A DNA stretch of 64,000 bases from UBA12191 sp009937185 (GTDB taxonomy: Bacteria > Planctomycetota > UBA8108 > UBA1146). The position numbers and the translations under genes were made by a program. Below, one piece after another: positions 58,538-64,000 of this stretch (position 1 is the first letter of the stretch; every line of letters begins with the position of its first letter). The notes under the pieces were generated by a model, which did no database searches, was not told the origin of the DNA, and saw nothing but the letters and a program-made list of their open reading frames with translations. The stretch lies in NCBI GenBank assembly GCA_938075155.1, contig CALJGL010000004.1:149071-213070 (forward strand). Direction: 5' to 3'.

Positions 58538-60045
58538 ACTCAGAAACTTCGATGCTCCCCGTACTGATCGTCTTGATCCCGCTCGTCGGCGGAGTGCTCG
58601 CTCCCATCATCGGACGCGGGATCTTTGGCTGGCTCCTCGCATTGGTGACCACAGGAGCGGCCACCTTTGTCAGCGGAACTCTCCTACTTTACATTCATGC
58701 CCAAAACACTCTGACTCCTCCCTTCGCAACATCTTATCCTTTGGGAGGTTGGCCCGCCCCACACGGCATCGAACTCAAGATCGATCTGCTCAGTGCGCTG
58801 TTAGCGACTCTGGTCTCGGGCATGGGCTTCATGGTCACTTTGTTTTCACGGCAAGGAGTCGACGATGAGATCCCAGCAGATCGCCGGCGTTTCTTCTGGT
58901 CACTCTGGCTCCTCGCCATCACAGGTTTGCTCGGCATCCTTATCACTGGAGACGCCTTCAATGTTTACGTCTTGCTCGAAATCTCATCCCTGACCATTTA
59001 CGGCTTGATCGCCATGGGACGCCAACGGAACCGTCAAGCATTGACCGCAGCCCTGAACTATCTGGTTCTCGGTTCTGTCGGCGCGTCATTCATACTCATC
59101 GCCATAGGATTGCTCTACGCCAAGACCGGAACTTTGAACATGGCAGATATACACGCCAAATTGTTACTGGCTCCTGTCGATGCCACCGTGCTGACCGCCC
59201 GCGCCTTCTTGCTCGCGGGGGTCGCCCTCAAGATGGCTCTCTTCCCGCTTCACCTATGGATGCCCGCGGCCTATTCGACAGCACCATCCGCGGTAGCAGC
59301 GCTGCTCGCAGCGACAGCGACCAAAGTCGGCATATACATGGGCATGCGCTTTATCTTCAGCGTGTTCGCCATGTCCGGGGGGGCAGCCCTCAGTGATGCA
59401 AACATTCTGATCATCGGTATCTGTTGTGGCGCAGCGATCATCTTCGGATCCCTCAGTGCAGCACGACAACCCAGCTTGTCCTTATTGCTCGCCTATTCGA
59501 GTGTCGCTCAAATCGGTTATATCGTCGTCGGAATGACCGTCGGTCACATCGATGCCATGACGGGATCGATCCTGCACATGGTCTTCCACGCTCTCATCAA
59601 GGGTGGGCTCTTCCTTTGTGCAGGCATTCTGATCTACCGCCTCGGTACCACTCGTCTCGAAGACTTAGCAGGATTAGGACAAAGAATGCCGTGGGTCAGT
59701 GGCGCCATCGTTGTCGGTGGTCTCGGCATGATCGGCATCCCCGGCACTGCCGGCTTCATCAGCAAGTTCTATCTGCTCAAGGGACTGATCCTTTCGGGGC
59801 ATCCGGTCCTCGCAGGATTGGTACTGATCGGTTCGGTGCTCGCCGCCATATACACCTGGCGCTTCGTCGAGGTCGCATACCTGAGACCCGCAGGAGATAC
59901 CCCGCTGCGCAACGGTCTACCCTTTGAAAAATTCCTTCCCGTTTTATTGCTCCTTGGAGCCAGCATCTATTTGGGGCTACAACCGGGTGCGATCATCGAC
60001 GTAGCCCATGATGCCGCCCAACAATTATTGGGAGGCTCACCTTGA
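58534..60045 (+). CDS. mnhD: Mrp subunit D / NuoN-like proton channel subunit, first of three
   Basis: 503 residues with about 14 helices. The conserved proton-path residues are present: Glu149 (NVYVLLEISSLTIYGL), Lys233 and His240 (GVALKMALFPLHLWMPAAYSTAPS) and Lys264 (LLAATATKVGIY). LSLLLAYSSVAQIGYIVVGMTVG and HMVFHALIKGGLFLCAGILIYRLG are typical late helices. It is closest in character to MrpD. ATG 58534 overlaps the mnhC stop by ATGA. It probably pumps or conducts protons as part of the antiporter. Confidence 0.93.
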   Translation: MNSETSMLPVLIVLIPLVGGVLAPIIGRGIFGWLLALVTTGAATFVSGTLLLYIHAQNTLTPPFATSYPLGGWPAPHGIELKIDLLSALLATLVSGMGFMVTLFSRQGVDDEIPADRRRFFWSLWLLAITGLLGILITGDAFNVYVLLEISSLTIYGLIAMGRQRNRQALTAALNYLVLGSVGASFILIAIGLLYAKTGTLNMADIHAKLLLAPVDATVLTARAFLLAGVALKMALFPLHLWMPAAYSTAPSAVAALLAATATKVGIYMGMRFIFSVFAMSGGAALSDANILIIGICCGAAIIFGSLSAARQPSLSLLLAYSSVAQIGYIVVGMTVGHIDAMTGSILHMVFHALIKGGLFLCAGILIYRLGTTRLEDLAGLGQRMPWVSGAIVVGGLGMIGIPGTAGFISKFYLLKGLILSGHPVLAGLVLIGSVLAAIYTWRFVEVAYLRPAGDTPLRNGLPFEKFLPVLLLLGASIYLGLQPGAIIDVAHDAAQQLLGGSP

Positions 60046-61523
60046 TCCCTCCACTGCTGCTCGCGATTCTGCTCCCAGCCCTCGGTGCATTGTTACCGTG
60101 GTTACTCAAACCGATGCGTCCGATGCGAGATCTGTTCAACATACTCGTTCCGGTAGGCCTGATCGCCGTCGTGCTCTCGATCCTCCCCTCTGCCCTCAAC
60201 GGGGAGACACTCGAATTCACCATCGGTGATTTGGGTTCGGGACTCTCTTTCGCTTTGGCACTGACACCCTTGGGCATGATCTACGCCCTCGTTGCGGCCT
60301 CGCTGTGGATCCTGAACACCATATATTCCTATGGCTATATGCACGGGTTGTACGGCAAGAGTTTTGAAGGCCAAGAGCGTTACTGGTGCTGCTTCGCCAT
60401 GGCCATCCTGTCAGCGATGGGTATCGCCTTCAGTGCCAACATGCTGACGCTGTTCCTTTTCTACGAAGTGATGACTTTTAGCACTTGGCCACTCGTGACT
60501 CATACCCGCAAACCGGAGGCGAAACGCTCGGGTCGCATCTATCTGGGAATCCTCGTGGGATCTTCGACACTGTTCATGCTCACGGCGACACTTCTCACCT
60601 GGGTTTGGACCGGCACGCTCGATTTCCGTGAAGGCGGCATCCTTTCCGGGTCCACCACAGCGGGTCAGGCGGCGATCCTGATTCTGCTCTTCTTCTTTGG
60701 TACCGGCAAAACAGCGATCTTCCCCCTCCACCAGTGGCTTCCGAATGCCATGGTGGCTCCCACTCCGGTGAGTGCCCTCCTGCACGCCGTAGCAGTGGTC
60801 AAAGCGGGTGTGTTCACTGTCCTCAAAATCTCGACAGAACTGGTGGGGACATCCGTCATGCAGGGCAGTTGGGGAGCGGAGGTGGTCGCTTGGTTTGCAG
60901 CGGGCACGATCCTACTGACCTCCATCATCGCTCTCACCCGACCAGAACTGAAAGCACGCCTCGCCTATTCGACGATAGGTCAGCTGAACTACATCGTTCT
61001 CGGTGCGGCGGTCGCCTTCCCTATGGCGATCGAAGGGGGAGCACTCCACATCGCCATGCACGCTTATGGCAAGATCACCCTCTTCTTTGCTGCGGGGGCG
61101 ATTTATGTCGCCAGTCATAAAACGCGAGTCGATCAACTCGACGGCATCGGCCAAAGAATGCCGTGGACGATGACCGCGTTCATGATCGGTAGCATCAGCA
61201 CTCTAGGGCTTCCGCCGATGGGTGGTACCTGGAGTAAATGGCTGCTGTGCGTCGGCATGATCGAGGCTCACCAGTGGGCGTTCCTCATCACCCTATTACT
61301 TTCGACCCTGCTCGGCCTCGGCTATTTATTGCCGATCCCCATTCGTGCCTTCTTCGCCAAAGAAAAACCGGACGCAGGCGTCAAGGGCCATGAAGATCAC
61401 GGCGAAGCGCCCTGGGCGTGTCGCATTCCGCTGCTGCTCAGTTCAGCGGCGTGTCTCGTGCTCTTCTTCTGGCCAGGAATCTACGCCCAGTTGGCAAAAA
61501 TGGTCGAAGGGAGCACGTCATGA
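60042..61523 (+). CDS. NuoM/MrpD-like proton channel subunit, second of three
   Basis: 493 residues from TTG 60042, supported by GGGAGG six bases upstream and TTGA overlap with the previous stop. The proton-path set is intact: Glu142 (LTLFLFYEVMTFSTWPLV), Lys223 and His230 (FFGTGKTAIFPLHQWLPNAMVAPTPVSAL) and Lys254 (HAVAVVKAGVFTVLK). The N-terminal part SLWILNTIYSYGYMHGLYG matches NuoL/MrpA-like proteins. It resembles the extra antiporter subunits of Mbs/Mbx-type complexes. In this operon it may take the role of the MrpA N-terminal half. Confidence 0.9.
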   Translation: MIPPLLLAILLPALGALLPWLLKPMRPMRDLFNILVPVGLIAVVLSILPSALNGETLEFTIGDLGSGLSFALALTPLGMIYALVAASLWILNTIYSYGYMHGLYGKSFEGQERYWCCFAMAILSAMGIAFSANMLTLFLFYEVMTFSTWPLVTHTRKPEAKRSGRIYLGILVGSSTLFMLTATLLTWVWTGTLDFREGGILSGSTTAGQAAILILLFFFGTGKTAIFPLHQWLPNAMVAPTPVSALLHAVAVVKAGVFTVLKISTELVGTSVMQGSWGAEVVAWFAAGTILLTSIIALTRPELKARLAYSTIGQLNYIVLGAAVAFPMAIEGGALHIAMHAYGKITLFFAAGAIYVASHKTRVDQLDGIGQRMPWTMTAFMIGSISTLGLPPMGGTWSKWLLCVGMIEAHQWAFLITLLLSTLLGLGYLLPIPIRAFFAKEKPDAGVKGHEDHGEAPWACRIPLLLSSAACLVLFFWPGIYAQLAKMVEGSTS

Positions 61524-61768
61524 GTCAGGATTCACATGAGGCTCACGCGTCTCCTTCCAAAATCCACTGGGTATTAGTGGCGGCCTGCGTGGTCGTCTTC
61601 GCCGCGGATTTCTTCTATCACCGCCACCTCGAACCGGCGATCGAAAAGATCGAAGGCATCCCCGGCTTCTATCCCATCTATGGATTCATCGGCATCGCTC
61701 TTCTCGTCCTTCTCTCTCGCGGCTTAAGAGCCGTGGTCTCCAGAGAGGACGGGTACTACGATGATTGA
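61520..61768 (+). CDS. Small two-helix membrane protein inside the antiporter operon
   Basis: 82 residues. ATG 61520 overlaps the preceding stop (ATGA) and its own stop overlaps the next start. A His/Ser-rich N-terminus is followed by helix WVLVAACVVVFAADFFYH and, after a short charged stretch (LEPAIEKIEGIPGFYPIYG), helix FIGIALLVLLSRGLRAVV, ending EDGYYDD. Not part of canonical Mrp. Its strict coupling to both D-like neighbours suggests an accessory subunit that bridges them. The function is unknown. Confidence 0.8.
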   Translation: MSQDSHEAHASPSKIHWVLVAACVVVFAADFFYHRHLEPAIEKIEGIPGFYPIYGFIGIALLVLLSRGLRAVVSREDGYYDD

Positions 61769-63455
61769 AGGCCTCTACCCAGTACTCCCCTTCATCGTGG
61801 GCGCACTCCTCTGTTTTGTCTTGAGCGGCATCCCACGTAAAATTGTGGCGCTGGCCACTCCCGTCATCGGTCTACTGGCACTGCTCGGTCTTCCAGAGGG
61901 TATTTCTTTTCAGATCTCCTTCTTTGGCTTTGATCTGATCCTCGCTCAGGTGGACAAACTGTCCTTCCTGTTTGCCCTGTTGTTTCATATTGCGGGCATC
62001 ATCGGGGTCATCTATGCCCTGCATATCAAGAGCCGCCTTGAGACATCCTCGGCCCTGCTCTATGCAGGGAGTGCTGTCGCTACCGTTCTCGCTGGAGATC
62101 TGGTCACTCTGTTTCTGGGCTGGGAAATGCTGGCTCTCACATCAGCGTTCATCGTCTGGGCTCGGGAAGACAATAAGGTTCTACCGGTCGGCTCACGGTA
62201 TCTGGTCTTCCAAGTACTTTCGGGTCTGTCACTTCTCGCAGGACTCTTAATCCACCACCAATCCGGAGGATCACTGTTGATCTCCGACTTGGGCGTACTC
62301 GATCTCGCCTCCCCTGGTGTTCCGTGGATTCTACTCGCCTTTGGTATCAAAGCCGGCTTCCCGATGTTCCACACTTGGATCGTCGACACCTACCCGGCGG
62401 CGAGTGCCACAGGAACGGTCTTCCTCTCAGCATTTACCACCAAGACAGCGGTCTATGCTCTGGCAAGATTCTTTCCCGGCACGGAGGAACTGGTCACCAT
62501 CGGTGCAGTGATGACCTTCTTCCCCATCTTCTTCGCCGTCATCGAGAACGATCTGCGCAAGGTGCTCTCCTACAGCATGATCAACCAGATCGGTTTCATG
62601 GTGGTCGGTATCGGTATCGGCACCGAGATGGCGGTCAACGGCGCGGTCAGCCACGCCTTCAACGATGTGCTCTTCAAGGGGCTGCTCTTCATGTCGATGG
62701 GTGCGGTGCTGCACGTTACCGGCAAGACCCGCGGCACCGACCTCGGCGGCCTGTGGCGTAAAATGCCGATCACCACCGTGCTGTGCCTGGTGGGTGCGGC
62801 CTCGATTTCAGCGGTGCCCCTCTTCAGCGGGTTCGTCAGCAAATCGATGATCATGTCAGCCGCGTTGCATGAAGGGCACACCTGGCTGTGGTTCCTGTTG
62901 CTGTTCGCCTCGGCGGGAGTGCTCGAACACGCTGGCATCAAGATCCCCTACTTCGCCTTCTTCGCCCACGATTCCAAACTGGAAGCGAAAGAACCCCCGG
63001 TCAATATGTTGGTGGCGATGTCGATCGGTGCAGCGTTATGCATCTTCATCGGTTGCAATCCTGGGTGGCTCTACAACATGCTCCCCTTCACCGTCAGCTA
63101 CGAGCCCTTCACCACCAGCCACGTGCTGACCCAGTTGCAGCTGTTGCTGTTTGCCTCACTGTCGGTGGTGGTGTTGATGAAGACGGGAACCTATCCCCCA
63201 GAACTGGTGCGGGAAAACCTCGACTTTGACTTCTTCTACCGCAAGGGTGGCCGCATCCTCGGCTGGATCGTCAACAATCCCATCGCAAAAGGAACCCGAG
63301 CCATCTCCCACTTTGTCCTCGACGAAGCCCCGGCCAAACTCCTCGGCCTGGTGCAAAAGATCCCCGCCCATCCGCCCGTGCACTGGCAGATGGTCCTCCC
63401 GGGCCTGCTGTTGCTGCTGGCATTGCTGGCGTTCCTGCTGGCGAATCTGTTTTGA
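61761..63455 (+). CDS. NuoL/MrpD-like proton channel subunit, third of three
   Basis: 564 residues with about 14 helices and a C-terminal extension containing a further helix (LPGLLLLLALLAFLLANLF), reminiscent of NuoL's lateral tail but shorter. The proton-path residues are intact: Glu122 (LVTLFLGWEMLALTSAFIV), Lys197 and His204 (AFGIKAGFPMFHTWIVDTYPAAS) and Lys228 (FTTKTAVYALAR). Codon use changes inside the gene: from about 62,530 to the end, GC-ending codons (CGC, GGC, GCG, GTG, CTG) dominate, unlike the first half. Last gene of the antiporter operon. Confidence 0.92.
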   Translation: MIEGLYPVLPFIVGALLCFVLSGIPRKIVALATPVIGLLALLGLPEGISFQISFFGFDLILAQVDKLSFLFALLFHIAGIIGVIYALHIKSRLETSSALLYAGSAVATVLAGDLVTLFLGWEMLALTSAFIVWAREDNKVLPVGSRYLVFQVLSGLSLLAGLLIHHQSGGSLLISDLGVLDLASPGVPWILLAFGIKAGFPMFHTWIVDTYPAASATGTVFLSAFTTKTAVYALARFFPGTEELVTIGAVMTFFPIFFAVIENDLRKVLSYSMINQIGFMVVGIGIGTEMAVNGAVSHAFNDVLFKGLLFMSMGAVLHVTGKTRGTDLGGLWRKMPITTVLCLVGAASISAVPLFSGFVSKSMIMSAALHEGHTWLWFLLLFASAGVLEHAGIKIPYFAFFAHDSKLEAKEPPVNMLVAMSIGAALCIFIGCNPGWLYNMLPFTVSYEPFTTSHVLTQLQLLLFASLSVVVLMKTGTYPPELVRENLDFDFFYRKGGRILGWIVNNPIAKGTRAISHFVLDEAPAKLLGLVQKIPAHPPVHWQMVLPGLLLLLALLAFLLANLF

Positions 63456-63474
63456 ATCGGAAACGGAATCCAGC

Positions 63475-64000
63475 ATGTCATATCCAAAAGCGACAATTTT
63501 AGATGTTGAAACAACTGGATTGTACAACTCAGACAGAGCGATAGAGATCGCGCTTGTACAGTTCAGCTTTGACCCCACCAGTTTCGAGATCACATCTGTA
63601 GATAGGGCTTATCTTGGATTGTCAGATCCCGGATTCCCGATTCCCTATCAGGCTTCAAACGTCCATGGGATTACGGACCACCTTGTAGCCGGGAAATCTT
63701 TCAACTACAGAACCATCAATCAGATCATTTCAGAAAGTGATTACCTGATAGCCCACAACGCTTCTTTCGACCGAAAAATGCTTTCTAAAGATTCCAACAT
63801 CAATTTACCGGCACAGGACCGTTGGCGGTGCTCCTGCCATAATATTGGCTGGAAAAAACGTCACCATTTCCCCAACAAAAAGCTTGATACGATTCGCTCA
63901 ATGCTTGCCTTATCAAACGAAAACAGTCACCAGGCCATGGCTGACGTAGAAGTCGTTCTAGAAGTCCTTTTCCGACCAGCCCTTCTCGCTGAGCTAATGG
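63475..64000 (+). CDS. DnaQ-like DEDDh 3'-5' exonuclease, cut by the window end
   Basis: Open frame from ATG 63475 (GGAAACGGAA upstream) to the window end, 175 codons seen. Exo I is ATILDVETTGLYNSDRAIEIALVQF (Asp and Glu metal ligands, residues 10 and 12), Exo II is LIAHNASFDRKML (about 92-104), and Exo III is NSHQAMADVEVVLEVLF with His and Asp. The set DxE, Asp, His-x4-Asp defines the proofreading-epsilon/exonuclease X type. A Cys/His-containing insert (WRCSCHNIGWKKRHHFP) lies between Exo II and III. Its A+T-rich codons differ sharply from the GC-rich end of the antiporter gene 19 bases upstream, which suggests a different history. Confidence 0.88.
   Translation, partial: MSYPKATILDVETTGLYNSDRAIEIALVQFSFDPTSFEITSVDRAYLGLSDPGFPIPYQASNVHGITDHLVAGKSFNYRTINQIISESDYLIAHNASFDRKMLSKDSNINLPAQDRWRCSCHNIGWKKRHHFPNKKLDTIRSMLALSNENSHQAMADVEVVLEVLFRPALLAELM

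Overview
The window looks like chromosomal DNA of a member of the Planctomycetota, or at least of the PVC superphylum. Three things support this. A secreted sugar dehydrogenase ends in Asp/Asn/Cys repeats and a dockerin-like module of the style common in planctomycetes. The GreA protein carries a very long N-terminal extension of the kind known from Chlamydiae and relatives. Several secreted proteins have FG-GAP, von Willebrand A or HEAT repeats. Base composition is moderate, overlapping start and stop codons are common, and TTG starts are frequent. No rRNA, tRNA, CRISPR array, insertion sequence or prophage was recognised.

Layout. 0-2.4 kb: an overlapping NYN protein - queA - J-domain operon. 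2.4-6.6 kb: an SLC13 carrier, two lipoproteins and moaD-moaE. 6.6-13.8 kb, minus strand: citrate synthase, a possible 35-residue small protein, nadE, fabI, a large secreted protein and a trypsin-like protease. 14-20 kb: an FG-GAP secreted protein with pyrC, then a secreted glucose/sorbosone dehydrogenase. 20-28.6 kb: ispH, hutU-hutI, the long greA, truD and a hexapeptide acyltransferase. 28.8-30.3 kb: queF, lexA and a lexA-coupled small gene.

30-45 kb is the most distinctive stretch. It holds a VWA protein, a lipoprotein with a FadE-type acyl-CoA dehydrogenase, and a four-gene envelope cluster: a DUF1302 outer-membrane barrel, a DUF1329 periplasmic protein, a Ycf48-like propeller and an RND/MMPL inner-membrane protein. 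A thioesterase, an SDR and an enoyl-CoA isomerase-like protein flank it. Together these suggest trans-envelope movement and CoA-dependent breakdown of a hydrophobic acyl substrate.

45-54.9 kb: dinB behind a perfect LexA box, an amidase, a MacB-like efflux operon (adaptor, ATPase, two permeases), a degenerate HATPase-GNAT protein, a glycosyltransferase and a LAB_N protein. 55-63.5 kb: a DMT transporter, then a tightly overlapping Mrp/Mbh-type antiporter operon in the order E-F-G-(MrpA C-terminal part)-B-C-D-D'-small-D''. It has three NuoL/M/N-like subunits and no full-length MrpA. The window ends inside a DnaQ-like exonuclease of visibly different composition.

Both SOS genes, lexA and dinB, carry CGAAC-N4-GTTCG palindromes, so this lineage appears to use the Gram-positive-type LexA box. 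Short perfect tandem duplications of 12-16 bp recur at seven places and may be a mutational signature of this genome.
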